From the NCBI RefSeq assembly GCF_050483325.1, contig NZ_JBCMYF010000028.1:5722-69721 (forward strand): 64,000 bases of DNA. Direction: 5' to 3'. Shown in pieces: positions 51,730-60,758 of the stretch. Made by a program: the position numbers and the translations under genes. How positions within the stretch are numbered: the first letter of the stretch is position 1; the number at the start of each line of letters is the position of its first letter. The DNA comes from Bacillus_P idriensis_A. Lineage in GTDB: Bacteria > Bacillota > Bacilli > Bacillales > Bacillaceae. A model generated the notes under the pieces. The model saw only the letters and a list, made by a program, of their open reading frames with translations, was not told the origin of the DNA and did no database searches.

Positions 51730-51793
51730 TTGACTTTAATAAACAACTCTATTATATTAGTTGATAGGTCAATGATTGACCCGTCAATCAATT
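51730..51793 (+). promoter_or_regulatory. Promoter and MarR operator
   Basis: TTGACT (51730-51735), 17 bp, TATATT (51753-51758). Just downstream lie overlapping inverted repeats GGTCAAT-G-ATTGACC and ATTGAC-CC-GTCAAT (about 51767-51792), where a MarR dimer would block transcription. Confidence 0.7.
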
Positions 51794-51814
51794 AGAAAAA
51801 GGAGGAGGATGCGT

Positions 51815-52246
51815 TTGTCCAACTCGTGCAATCTGGATGAACAAATAGTCTATCGATTATATGAGATAAATAAGCTTACAATGCCTAAGTTTGAGCGGTG
51901 CACAGGAATCAGCCAATCAAGGCTTGAGCTTTTGCATGAGCTATATGAGGCAGATGAAATCAGCCAGACTGCTCTGCAAAAGAAAGTGAACATTGATAAT
52001 GCGGCAGTAACAAGGCATTTAAAGCAGCTTGAGGAAAAAGGAATGGTTGTGCGCAGGAAAAATCCTGCTGATAACCGCATTACTTTTGTGAAGCTGACAG
52101 AAGAAGGCCGAATGAAGATCATTGCTTATAAAGATGAAAAGCAGCGGTTCATTTCAAATGTTTTAAAAGATTTTTCAGAAGAAGAACGTTCCTCTCTGTT
52201 AAATATGCTGAGCCGTATTCAAGGAAATGTGGAAAAGATTCAGTAA
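51815..52246 (+). CDS. MarR family regulator
   Basis: 143 aa. DNA-binding helices EISQTALQKKVNIDNAAVTR and wing RRKNPADNRITFVKLTEEG. TTG 51815 lies 6 nt from GGAGG; ATG 51809 abuts the SD. Cys in NSCNL near the N-terminus and Cys in ERCTGIS could sense electrophiles. First gene of an operon with the nitroreductase and monooxygenase. Confidence 0.9.
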   Translation: MSNSCNLDEQIVYRLYEINKLTMPKFERCTGISQSRLELLHELYEADEISQTALQKKVNIDNAAVTRHLKQLEEKGMVVRRKNPADNRITFVKLTEEGRMKIIAYKDEKQRFISNVLKDFSEEERSSLLNMLSRIQGNVEKIQ

Positions 52247-52290
52247 AAAAAACGAACGCATCATGAAAAGACTAAAGAGGAGAATGAACC

Positions 52291-52926
52291 ATGAATAAAA
52301 CATTAGTAAACGACTTTAAGGAAATTGTAACGGGTCGCCGTTCTATTCGCAATTATGATCCAAGTGTAAAAATCAGCAAAGAGGAAATGACGGAAATATT
52401 AACGGAAGCTGCACTTGCACCCTCATCTGTTAACTTGCAGCCATGGCGTTTTGTTGTAATTGACTCGAAAGAAGGAAAAGAAACGCTTGCTCCTCTTGCC
52501 AGATTCAATCAACGACAAGTTGAGACTTCTTCAGCTGTCATCGCTGTGTTTGCAGATATGCAAAGTGATTTGTACCTGGATGAAATTTATAATAAAGCTG
52601 TGGAAGAAGGACACATGCCGGCGGAAGTAAGAGATCAGCAAGTGCCTGCAATAAAAGGCTTCTTTGAAGCGATGACATTTGAACAAACAAAAGAAATGAA
52701 TCTGATTGATGCAGGTTTAGTATCAATGCAGCTGATGCTCGTCGCTCGTGCACATGGATATGACACGAATCCAATCGGCGGTTTTGAAAAAGATCAAATT
52801 GCGGAAGCTTTTGACTTGGACAAGAACCGTTATTATCCGGTTATGCTTCTTTCAATCGGAAAAGCTGCTGATGGGGGATACAAATCAGTGCGCCTGCCGA
52901 TTGAGGCTATTGCTGAATGGAAGTAA
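52291..52926 (+). CDS. Nitroreductase family oxidoreductase
   Basis: 211 aa FMN enzyme. RRSIRNYDPSVKISKEEMTE at the start (FMN phosphate), APSSVNLQPWRFVVI near 43 and NPIGGFEKDQIAEAF near 165. Resembles the MhqN/YodC group that reduces quinones and nitro-compounds. SD AGAGGAG before ATG. 44 bp after the MarR gene. Confidence 0.9.
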   Translation: MNKTLVNDFKEIVTGRRSIRNYDPSVKISKEEMTEILTEAALAPSSVNLQPWRFVVIDSKEGKETLAPLARFNQRQVETSSAVIAVFADMQSDLYLDEIYNKAVEEGHMPAEVRDQQVPAIKGFFEAMTFEQTKEMNLIDAGLVSMQLMLVARAHGYDTNPIGGFEKDQIAEAFDLDKNRYYPVMLLSIGKAADGGYKSVRLPIEAIAEWK

Positions 52927-52961
52927 GTAAAAAAAAATAAAATGGAAATGGGGAAAATAAA

Positions 52962-53258
52962 ATGATTATTATTCATGCTGGTTTAAAAGTAAATCCCGAA
53001 AAAGAAACTGATTTTTTAAACGAAATCCGCTCTTTAGTTGAAGCTTCAAGAGCTGAAAGCGGCAATATCTCATATGATTTAATGAAAGATACAGAGCAGG
53101 ACGGAGCTTATACAATGGTAGAGGTTTGGGAAAGTGCTGAAGCAGTAGCAGAACACAACTCAAGTGAACACTTTACTTCTTTTGTTGGCAAAGCTCCGCA
53201 ATTCCTGGCAGCTCCGCTCCAAGCGAAAGTGTATGATGGTAAACCGGTTGAGAGATAA
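52962..53258 (+). CDS. Antibiotic biosynthesis monooxygenase family (quinol monooxygenase-like)
   Basis: 98 aa ABM-domain protein: HAGLKVNPEKETDFLNEIRS, SGNISYDLMKD, VEVWESAEAVAEHNSSEHF. Similar to YgiN-type enzymes that act on quinols. Cytosolic dimer. Third gene of the MarR operon, and closed by a strong terminator. Confidence 0.88.
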   Translation: MIIIHAGLKVNPEKETDFLNEIRSLVEASRAESGNISYDLMKDTEQDGAYTMVEVWESAEAVAEHNSSEHFTSFVGKAPQFLAAPLQAKVYDGKPVER

Positions 53259-53267
53259 TCGAAGATT

Positions 53268-53308
53268 AAAAATCCCCATTCGAAGCAATCTTCGAATGGG
53301 GATTTTTT
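53268..53308 (+). terminator. Terminator of the MarR operon
   Basis: AAATCCCCATTCGAAG / CTTCGAATGGGGATTT with T run, very strong. Confidence 0.93.
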
Positions 53309-53590
53309 ATGGAAGGAAAGTTTATCTGATAATGGCCTCCAATTTTAAAAAATAGCAATCGTAAATTTGCAGCAGGAAATCGGCGATTGGACATTTATGG
53401 TAAAATAAAAAATATCCTTTTATTTCTCCAAGTTTAAAAGGGATTTCATTAAATGGAGAAAAAATCTTAGGTTTTCTTTTTATAAATTTATAGGTTTTGC
53501 ATTCATTTATTTTTCTTAACCAGGACAGTTCAATCATTCTGTTTTAAGCAGGATTGTTCTATAAAATCTAAATTTTGAGGAGAGCTGGGT
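53309..53590. other. AT-rich gap
   Basis: About 280 bp without a supported gene. A minus-strand open frame (53322-53537) has no SD and no recognised motif. Confidence 0.5.
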
Positions 53591-54343
53591 ATGAATATTA
53601 TTTTTGAAGATGATGTGCTCGCCGTCGAAGCTGTCAAGGCAATCCATACTGGCAATGTTCTATCACTTAAGCGGCTTCTTGCTGATCATCCAGGTCTGGT
53701 CACGGCGAGAATTGTTGGAAGAGACTATAATGAAAAGAGTAATAGTTTAGGAATGTCGAGGACACTTCTGCATGTTGTGGCCGACTGGCCTGGTCACTTT
53801 CCTGGCGGTGCGGCGACAGTCAGGCTGCTGGTCAATGCCGGCGCTGAGGTAAACGCCCGATTCACCGGCCCGCACACCGAGACACCGCTTCATTGGGCTG
53901 CGAGTTGTGATGACATTGAAGTGCTTGACGCTCTTCTCGATGCCGGCGCAGACATTGAGGCTCGGGGAGCTGTCATAGCAGGCGGGACTCCGCTGGACGA
54001 TGCGGTGGCATTCGCCCAGTGGCGTGCAGCCCGGAGGCTTGTGGAGCGCGGGGCAAGGACAAAGCTCTGGCACTCTGCTGCACTCGGGCTTATGGATCGT
54101 GTCAAAAAACAGTGCGAAGGCAGCAAATCACCTACTCCCGACGAAATCACAGAAGCTTTCTGGCTGGCGTGTCACGGCGGACAGCTAAAGACAGCAGAGT
54201 ATCTCTTAAAGAAGGGAGCTACTCTCAATTGGATTGGCTATGATCATTTAACACCCCTCGATACTGCCCGCCGCAGCGGCGCCCATGAACTGGTCCAGTG
54301 GCTGGGCAGCCGGGGCGCAAAATCTGCGATCGAGCTGGTGTGA
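53591..54343 (+). CDS. Ankyrin repeat protein
   Basis: 250 aa. Ankyrin units TLLHVVADWPGHFPGGAATV, TPLHWAASCDDIEVLDALLD, TPLDDAVAFAQWRAARRLVE and TPLDTARRSGAHELVQWLGS. No signal peptide, so a cytosolic scaffold. Base composition is clearly richer in G and C than neighbours (GCCGGCGC, CGCCCG, CCGGCCCGCACACC), which suggests acquisition from a higher-GC genome. GAGGAGAG precedes ATG 53591. Confidence 0.9.
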   Translation: MNIIFEDDVLAVEAVKAIHTGNVLSLKRLLADHPGLVTARIVGRDYNEKSNSLGMSRTLLHVVADWPGHFPGGAATVRLLVNAGAEVNARFTGPHTETPLHWAASCDDIEVLDALLDAGADIEARGAVIAGGTPLDDAVAFAQWRAARRLVERGARTKLWHSAALGLMDRVKKQCEGSKSPTPDEITEAFWLACHGGQLKTAEYLLKKGATLNWIGYDHLTPLDTARRSGAHELVQWLGSRGAKSAIELV

Positions 54344-54942
54344 TCGCTTAGAGGATTTTAGAGCTCAGGATTCCTTCATTTAAGTTGCGTTACAAAGCTT
54401 TGAGGCTAAGTAAAATAAGATCAATACAGAAATCAAATCGAGATACAGGGATAAAGAAATGATGTTGATTTTGGAAATGAATCAAAAAAAGCGGACGTCA
54501 AGCAAATAAAAAATAACCTCAATCATTAGAGGTTCTTTTTTTGCATTCTTCGTAACCTTCTTTCTTTTTTTATAAAAGTCGAGAACGATATCCATCATAA
54601 AACAAAACAGAAATAAAATGAAAACAGCTAATTCAGGCGTTTCCATCACAAGAAAGGGATTCAGTGCATTAAAAAAGGTGTCTCCCATTCAAACCCATGT
54701 AGTTTGTCTTTACCAAATGAAATTCCCGTTAACATAAATATGAATAAGTGCATTTAAGAGTCATGCATAAATCTGATATTTAATTCGAAAAGAGAGTTTT
54801 TTTGTAATAATCAATAAATACATGTTAGACTTCATATAAAGAAACTGTTATTTCAGCTATTGCCGACTTTAAGTCGCAAGTAGGCAGCTTTTCCAATCTG
54901 CTTGCAATCATTTAAAATGCCACTAAAGGAGATATTACGAAG
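54344..54942. other. 600-bp gap with one weak terminator
   Basis: Holds an AACCTC / GAGGTT hairpin with T runs (54515-54542) usable for either strand and nothing else firm. A minus-strand frame at 54482-54688 reads through this hairpin and lacks an SD, so it is not called. Confidence 0.5.
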
Positions 54943-55764
54943 ATGAGTGAAGCAATAAATTTACATAGCGACGCAAGAGACGTTTTAATGGAAACAAGCC
55001 GGACATTCTTTATTCCTATAAGTCTTTTATCGCCAGGATTAAAAGAAACTGTTACATCCGCCTACTTATGCATGAGAGCTATTGATGAGATTGAAGATCA
55101 TTCTGAACTACAAGCCGAAACCAAAAGCAATCTCTTGCGGTCAATCAGCAAGCTCTTGCAAAAACCCTTTAATCATAACGAGTTAATGGAAATTTTTTAT
55201 CCATACAAATCCATTCTTCCTGATGTTACCTTACGTCTTGGGGACTGGATCAAGCTTTGTCCGCCGGCAATTGCAGAGAACGTTTTGGATGCAACGTCCA
55301 CAATGGCGAAAGGGATGGCTGACTGGGTTTTAAAAGAGTGGAGGATTAAGAATGAAGATGATTTGAATCAATACACATACTATGTGGCTGGTTTGGTCGG
55401 AGTCATGCTTTCAGATATTTGGAAGTGGCATGATGCAACTGAAACAGATGAATCTCTTGCCATAGCCTTTGGCCGGGGGTTACAGTCTGTCAATATTCTT
55501 CGTAATCGTACAGAGGATTTAGAGAGAGGAGTAGATTTCTTTCCCGATGGCTGGGAATTAGATGATATGTTTATGTACGCAAGGCGTAATCTAGCTTTAG
55601 CTGACGTATACTTGGAGAATATTAAACCTGGCCCCATCCTTGATTTTTGCAAAATTCCAATAGCCCTTGCACATGGGACGCTTGATGCCCTAACAGAGGG
55701 AAAGGAAAAAATGAGCAGAACTGCTGTAACTGAAATAGTCAGTAATGTAGTAAGCAAACAATAA
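54943..55764 (+). CDS. Squalene/phytoene synthase family protein
   Basis: 273 aa. First Asp-rich motif CMRAIDEIEDHSE near residue 45 is present. The second, normally NILRDxxED, reads NILRNRTEDLERG, so the first Asp is Asn. The head-to-head prenyl synthase fold is otherwise kept (ETSRTFFIPISLL, YYVAGLVGVMLSD). Product unknown; reaction could differ from phytoene formation. AAAGGAG before ATG 54943. Not next to other carotenoid genes. Confidence 0.85.
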   Translation: MSEAINLHSDARDVLMETSRTFFIPISLLSPGLKETVTSAYLCMRAIDEIEDHSELQAETKSNLLRSISKLLQKPFNHNELMEIFYPYKSILPDVTLRLGDWIKLCPPAIAENVLDATSTMAKGMADWVLKEWRIKNEDDLNQYTYYVAGLVGVMLSDIWKWHDATETDESLAIAFGRGLQSVNILRNRTEDLERGVDFFPDGWELDDMFMYARRNLALADVYLENIKPGPILDFCKIPIALAHGTLDALTEGKEKMSRTAVTEIVSNVVSKQ

Positions 55765-55786
55765 TAATTTCATAATAAATAGTTCT

Positions 55787-55812
55787 AAAGGCAGCCTTAA
55801 GCTGTCTTTTTG
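55787..55812 (+). terminator. Terminator after squalene/phytoene synthase-like gene
   Basis: AAGGCAGC / GCTGTCTTTTTG hairpin. Confidence 0.8.
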
Positions 55813-55874
55813 TATGAGGGGAAATAGGAAGATGACTGCTTAGCTTAGGCAGTTTATTTTTTTTGAAAAAAAGG

Positions 55875-55938
55875 TTGTAAAACGCTTTCATACGGATTAT
55901 AATTCATATAAACCGATTTACTAAACCGATTTAGTAAA
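55875..55938 (+). promoter_or_regulatory. kdg operon promoter, cre site and KdgR operator
   Basis: TTGTAA (55875-55880), 17 bp, TATAAT (55898-55903). The sequence TTGTAAAACGCTTTCAT at 55875-55891 matches a CcpA cre site and covers the -35. Downstream TTTACTAAACC/GATTTAGTAAA (55917-55938) is an almost perfect palindrome, with a second half-match TAAACCGATTTA before it. This fits binding by the LacI-type KdgR encoded in the operon. Confidence 0.8.
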
Positions 55939-55954
55939 AGAAAGGAGCATTTTT

Positions 55955-56734
55955 TTGAATCACGTAATCATTCCGCTTAATGCCTTTGATAGAAAAGAAG
56001 TTTTAGAGAATGGGCAGCTTTCGTTTATTAAGGTGATAAAAGAATCTGGAGCTTACGGCGCAGAAGTCAGAAGAGAATTGTTTTCTGAACAAGAATGGCC
56101 CTTGAAGCAGATGAGAGAAGAGATGGCAGGTTCCTTGTTTACCGTCTATTCAGCACCTGTTGAACTTTGGAAGATGAACGGAACTTTAAATGAAGAGGAA
56201 ATTCTCGAAATTAAAGAAGAAGCCCTTTTGCTTGGTGCGAGGTGGTTGAAGGTATCGCTCGGTCATTACATAAAAGGCGTATCAGACTTAGCAAAACTGA
56301 ATCAATTCCTGAATCAATTTGATTCGATGGAACTGCTGATTGAAAATGATCAAACCGCGCATGGCGGAAATGCTGAAATTCTTCGTTCTTTTTTTGAAAG
56401 CGCTTCTATTGAAAGAGTTCCGGTTAAAATGACATTTGATACAGGAAATTGGGTCTATACGAATGAAAACCAGATTGAGGCATTTGGAATGCTGAAAGAT
56501 TATGTTGCATATTTGCATCTAAAGACTGTGGCAACATCTTGCAATGGATTAATTACCACTGAACTATCAAACAGTGATACAGCAGATTGGAGAAAGATAG
56601 CAAAGGAGCTGCCGGATGATCTCCCAAAAGCACTGGAATTTAAAATTCATCCTGTCAGCCGTTTGAAAGAATTTATAGAAATGGTTCATTCCAATGACAC
56701 AAGTAGGAAAGGTGAGGCTGTATGCAAAAGTTAG
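55955..56734 (+). CDS. Sugar phosphate isomerase/epimerase family (TIM barrel)
   Basis: 259 aa, AP-endonuclease-2-type barrel. Metal-site-type residues in LLIENDQTAHGGNAEI near 130, MTFDTGNWVY near 165, YLHLKTV and ALEFKIHP near 230. First gene of the kdg operon; it overlaps kdgK by 13 nt. Probably converts the sugar acid or its precursor before the kinase step; exact reaction unknown. TTG 55955 with AAAGGAG upstream. Confidence 0.85.
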   Translation: MNHVIIPLNAFDRKEVLENGQLSFIKVIKESGAYGAEVRRELFSEQEWPLKQMREEMAGSLFTVYSAPVELWKMNGTLNEEEILEIKEEALLLGARWLKVSLGHYIKGVSDLAKLNQFLNQFDSMELLIENDQTAHGGNAEILRSFFESASIERVPVKMTFDTGNWVYTNENQIEAFGMLKDYVAYLHLKTVATSCNGLITTELSNSDTADWRKIAKELPDDLPKALEFKIHPVSRLKEFIEMVHSNDTSRKGEAVCKS

Positions 56735-57669
56735 ATGTTGTTACGTTTGGGGAAGCAATGGCACTGTTCATGGCAGAAAATCCTGGACCGTTAGATGAGG
56801 TCAGGCACTTTACGAGGGAGCTTGCAGGAGCTGAAACCAATGTCGCGATTGGTCTCGCAAGACTCGGACTGAAATCTGGCTGGGCAAGCAAGGTGGGAGC
56901 AGACGCTTTTGGAACGTTTATTATGAAAAGGCTTGCAGAAGATAATGTGAATGTAGATCATGTTTTCAAAGATGACCGTTATCCGACGGGTTTTCAGCTC
57001 AAGGAAAAAGCATTGAAGGGAGATCCTGCGGTTCAGTATTTTCGCAAAGGATCTGCTGCAAGCTTTATGAGTGCCGAAGATTTTCAAAAAGACTATTTCA
57101 GCGGGGCAGGGCACCTTCACATGACTGGGATTCCACTTGCGATTTCAAGTCATACTCGTTCGTTTGCACAAAAAACCTTGACACATATGAAAGACTTGGG
57201 GCGCACAGTCAGCTTTGATCCTAACCTGAGACCGACGTTGTGGAATAGCCGGCAGGAAATGATTGAGGTAGTAAATGAGTTTGCTTTTAAAGCGGATTAT
57301 GTCCTTCCCGGCCTATCGGAGGGGGAGATTCTTACTGGATACAGCAGCCCGGGAGATATAGCGTCCTTTTATTTAGAAAAAGGAGTCAGCCTTGTTGTCA
57401 TTAAGCTTGGCGAACAAGGTGCATTTTATAAAAATCATGCAGAGGAAGGCACAGTTAAGCCTTTTGAAGTAGAAAAAGTGGTTGACACAGTCGGAGCAGG
57501 TGACGGGTTTGCGGTTGGACTGATCAGCGGACTGCTTGAGAATCTGCCGCTTCATGAAGCTGTTTTAAGAGGAAATGCCATCGGTTCTTTGGCCGTCCAA
57601 TCACCTGGTGACAACGATGGATATCCAGATCGCAAGACATTAATCGATTATATGAACTTACCTATTTAA
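56722..57669 (+). CDS. kdgK: 2-dehydro-3-deoxygluconate kinase, PfkB family
   Basis: 315 aa. PfkB signatures: AGAETNVAIGLARLG near residue 35 and VVDTVGAGDGFAVGLISGLL near 255 with the catalytic Asp. The neighbours kdgA and kdgR identify the substrate as KDG, giving KDPG. Overlaps the epimerase-like gene. Confidence 0.92.
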   Translation: MQKLDVVTFGEAMALFMAENPGPLDEVRHFTRELAGAETNVAIGLARLGLKSGWASKVGADAFGTFIMKRLAEDNVNVDHVFKDDRYPTGFQLKEKALKGDPAVQYFRKGSAASFMSAEDFQKDYFSGAGHLHMTGIPLAISSHTRSFAQKTLTHMKDLGRTVSFDPNLRPTLWNSRQEMIEVVNEFAFKADYVLPGLSEGEILTGYSSPGDIASFYLEKGVSLVVIKLGEQGAFYKNHAEEGTVKPFEVEKVVDTVGAGDGFAVGLISGLLENLPLHEAVLRGNAIGSLAVQSPGDNDGYPDRKTLIDYMNLPI

Positions 57670-57681
57670 GGAGGAATTACG

Positions 57682-58968
57682 ATGAAGCAACCATTAGCAA
57701 AACAAAGATGGCTCCGGTTAATACCAGTTGTTTTTATCACATACAGTCTTGCCTACCTGGACCGGGCGAACTATGCGTTCGGCGCTGCAGGCGGAATGGC
57801 GCAGGATTTGCAGATTACACCAGCTATTTCCTCGCTGCTTGGATCTCTGTTCTTTTTAGGTTATTTCTTTTTCCAGGTTCCAGGAGCACATTATGCCGAA
57901 AAGAAAAGTGCCAAAGTCCTGATTTTCTGGTCGCTGATCGCTTGGGGATCTCTTGCGACGGCAACAGGAATGGTCTCAAATGTAAACTTCTTATTTATCA
58001 TCAGATTTATGCTTGGTGTTGTAGAAAGTGCCGTCATGCCGGCTATGCTTGTCTTTTTAAGCCACTGGTTCACTAAAGCAGAAAGATCCCGTGCCAACAC
58101 ATTTCTTATCCTTGGAAATCCGGTAACGGTATTATGGATGTCCATCGTATCAGGTTATTTATTAGAAGCGTACGGCTGGAGATGGATGTTTATTATTGAA
58201 GGACTTCCAGCAGTTATTTGGGCATTTTTATGGTGGAAGCTTGTGTTCGATCATCCTAAAGATGCAAAATGGCTCAGCGCAAAAGAAAAAGCGGACCTTC
58301 AGTTTGCGCTTGAAAAAGAGCAGGAAGGAATTAAGCCTGTTAAGAACTACCGTGAAGCGTTTAAATCGAAAGTCGTTATTTTACTCGCGGCACAATACGC
58401 TCTGTGGAGTGTCGGACTTTACGGATTCGTGATGTGGCTTCCTTCTATTATAAAAGCAGCACCGAATATGAGCATTGTGCAAACCGGATGGTTATCCGCT
58501 GTCCCTTATGTTTTAGCTGTCATCCTTATGCTTACCGCTTCACATTTCTCAGATAAGCTGCAAAAACGGAAAGAATTTGTCTGGCCGTTCCTGTTTATCG
58601 GAGCGATTGCCTTTTATGCATCGTACTTGATTGGACCGAATCATTTCTGGATCAGTTTCGTCCTGCTTATTATTGCAGGAGGCGCAATGTACGCGCCATA
58701 TGGACCGTTTTTCGCCATAATCCCAGAGATTCTGCCGCGAAATGTCGCTGGAGGAGCAATGGCCTTAATTAATTCAATGGGTGCACTTGGTTCATTTGTC
58801 GGGTCATATGTCGTTGGTTATTTGAACGGTTCAACGGGCGGTTTTGCGGCATCATACATTTTTATGGCAGGTTCACTGCTGCTGTCAGCCATCTTAACGA
58901 TTGTTGCGACGAAACAGGCAAAGGAAAAGAATATCAAACAGCCGAATATTAACACCAATATTTCATAA
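57682..58968 (+). CDS. MFS transporter, anion:cation symporter family (sugar acid importer)
   Basis: 428 aa, twelve membrane segments. SLAYLDRANYAFGAAGGMAQ at 22-41 and the long central loop fit the ACS group (hexuronate, glucarate, tartrate carriers). Its place between kdgK and kdgA points to KDG or a hexuronate as cargo. SD AGGAGG before ATG 57682. It is not the KdgT family seen in some bacilli. Confidence 0.88.
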   Translation: MKQPLAKQRWLRLIPVVFITYSLAYLDRANYAFGAAGGMAQDLQITPAISSLLGSLFFLGYFFFQVPGAHYAEKKSAKVLIFWSLIAWGSLATATGMVSNVNFLFIIRFMLGVVESAVMPAMLVFLSHWFTKAERSRANTFLILGNPVTVLWMSIVSGYLLEAYGWRWMFIIEGLPAVIWAFLWWKLVFDHPKDAKWLSAKEKADLQFALEKEQEGIKPVKNYREAFKSKVVILLAAQYALWSVGLYGFVMWLPSIIKAAPNMSIVQTGWLSAVPYVLAVILMLTASHFSDKLQKRKEFVWPFLFIGAIAFYASYLIGPNHFWISFVLLIIAGGAMYAPYGPFFAIIPEILPRNVAGGAMALINSMGALGSFVGSYVVGYLNGSTGGFAASYIFMAGSLLLSAILTIVATKQAKEKNIKQPNINTNIS

Positions 58969-58990
58969 AAAGAATGAGGAGTGGAGAAGA

Positions 58991-59650
58991 ATGGGAGTAA
59001 CTGAAATTAAAAACCGCGGAGTTGTAGCAGTTATCAGAGGAGCAACGCCTGAATCCATTATTTCAATCGGAAATGCATTAAAAGACGGAGGGGTTACGGC
59101 TCTTGAAATCACGATGGAAACGCCTAGGCCAGCGTCTGTTATTGAGGCTGCATCGTCATACTTTGGAGACGATGTGCTAATTGGAGCAGGGACCGTCCTT
59201 GATCCGGAAACGGCACGGATGGCCATTCTTTCAGGGGCAAAATTCATTTTTTCACCAACGGTGCGAAAAGAAACGATTACAATGGCTAAACGCTATGGCG
59301 TCATTAGTGTTCCAGGGGCATTTACACCGACAGAAATTCTTACAGCCTATGAATATGGAGCAGATTTGATTAAAGTGTTCCCGGCTGATGCTTTTGGACC
59401 TTCCTATTTGAAAAATATTGCCGGCCCGCTGCCGCACATCCCGCTGATGCCGACTGGCGGCGTTGATCTTCATAATACAGCTGACTATATTAAAGCAGGC
59501 GCTGTTGCTGTTGGAGCAGGGAGTACTCTAGTGAATACAAAAAAACCATTAACAGAAGAAGCCTTGTTTAATATGAAAGAAAAAGCTGCAGATTTTATTA
59601 ACGAAGTAAAAAAAGCAAGAGAAGAAATTCAAATGGCCGCTCGAGTTTGA
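58991..59650 (+). CDS. kdgA: KDPG/KHG aldolase
   Basis: 219 aa. Splits KDPG into pyruvate and glyceraldehyde 3-phosphate. NRGVVAVIRGATPESII at the start, Glu in ALEITMETPRP, GAGTVLDPE, and the Schiff-base Lys in ADLIKVFPADAFGP near 133, then MPTGGV. GAGGAGTGG before ATG 58991. The small hairpin GGCCGCTC / GAGCGGTC at its end may lower read-through into kdgR. Confidence 0.94.
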   Translation: MGVTEIKNRGVVAVIRGATPESIISIGNALKDGGVTALEITMETPRPASVIEAASSYFGDDVLIGAGTVLDPETARMAILSGAKFIFSPTVRKETITMAKRYGVISVPGAFTPTEILTAYEYGADLIKVFPADAFGPSYLKNIAGPLPHIPLMPTGGVDLHNTADYIKAGAVAVGAGSTLVNTKKPLTEEALFNMKEKAADFINEVKKAREEIQMAARV

Positions 59651-59745
59651 GCGGTCCTGCATTTTAACTGAGGAAGAGGAGAGTGGATTAATATCTGTTT
59701 ATCCGATAAAATGATTGGGACGAACAGATTGGAAAGAGTGATAAG

Positions 59746-60738
59746 ATGGCAAGAGTGACAATGGCTGATGTGGCTAAAGAAGCAGGCGTTTCTAAAAGCA
59801 CAGTCTCTCAATTTATAAATAAACGCTATGAATATATGGGCGAAGACACGAAGAAAAAAATTGATGAAGCGATTAAATTTCTCGGATATCAGCCCAACTA
59901 TCTGGCAAGAAGCTTAAAGCAGAAACGAACATCGATGATCGGCATTATTGTCGGGAACATCATGCACAGGCTCTCGACAGAGGTAAGCCGTTCAATAGAG
60001 GATTATTGTCATAAGCATGACATTCATGCCATTCTCTGCAATGCCGATGACAATCCTGAAAAAGAGCGCAAATATATTGAAGTTCTTCATGCAAAACAAG
60101 TGGACGGACTGATTATTTTTCCGACAGGACAGAACCTTGAGCTGTATCAGAAGCTGATCGATGAAGGCTATCCGGTCGTGTTTATGGACCGTAAAATTGA
60201 AGGATTAAAAGCCAATTATGTCGTGGCAGCGAACCGTGATGCAACAGAGGAGTCCATAAAGCACCTGATTTCCCGGGGACATACTAAAATAGCCATTGCA
60301 ACGCAGCCGCTGATGATCAGTCCGAGGATTGACAGGTTGAAGGGTTATAAGCAGGCGCTGAGTGAAGCGGGTATCCCGCTTCTAAAAGAGTATATGATTC
60401 ATGCTGAACGGGAGCAGATTATACATGAATTGGAAAAGCTCTTTGCGCTAAAGGAGCCGCCAACTGCCCTTTTTGCCGGCAATGATTTAGTTTTTATCGA
60501 GATCCTTGAATTTTTCAAAGGCAAACAAATGAAAATCGGAAAAGATGCCGCATTGATTGTGTTTGATAATATCCCGCTCGCTCATTTAGCTGAAACACAA
60601 GTGACCACCATTGCCCAGCCCGGGTATGAAATGGGACAAAAAGCAGCTGAAATCCTGCTGAAACAAATTAACAACGAGCAGAATGAGGTGCACGAGCATA
60701 TTTTTCCTTGTGAACTCATTATAAGAGAGTCATCGTAA
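59746..60738 (+). CDS. kdgR: LacI family regulator KdgR
   Basis: 330 aa. HTH MADVAKEAGVSKSTVSQFIN with hinge YQPNYLARSLKQKRTS, then a periplasmic-binding-like effector domain. Similar in sequence to B. subtilis KdgR, which represses the KDG genes and is released by KDG. Its predicted operator (ACTAAACC/GGTTTAGT core) occurs before the epimerase-like gene and before hxlA, but not before kdgR itself. Confidence 0.9.
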   Translation: MARVTMADVAKEAGVSKSTVSQFINKRYEYMGEDTKKKIDEAIKFLGYQPNYLARSLKQKRTSMIGIIVGNIMHRLSTEVSRSIEDYCHKHDIHAILCNADDNPEKERKYIEVLHAKQVDGLIIFPTGQNLELYQKLIDEGYPVVFMDRKIEGLKANYVVAANRDATEESIKHLISRGHTKIAIATQPLMISPRIDRLKGYKQALSEAGIPLLKEYMIHAEREQIIHELEKLFALKEPPTALFAGNDLVFIEILEFFKGKQMKIGKDAALIVFDNIPLAHLAETQVTTIAQPGYEMGQKAAEILLKQINNEQNEVHEHIFPCELIIRESS

Positions 60739-60754
60739 GCGATTCTCTTTTTTT
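60723..60754 (+). terminator. Terminator after kdgR
   Basis: GAGAGTC / GATTCTC stem with seven T. It separates kdgR from hxlAB. Confidence 0.8.
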
Positions 60755-60758
60755 AAAC

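Noticed and set aside
53322..53537. 71-aa minus-strand frame between the MarR operon and the ankyrin gene
   Set aside because: No SD, no motif, AT-rich composition only.
54482..54688. 68-aa minus-strand frame with one hydrophobic helix
   Set aside because: It lacks an SD and reads through the AACCTC/GAGGTT terminator hairpin, which a real gene would not normally do.
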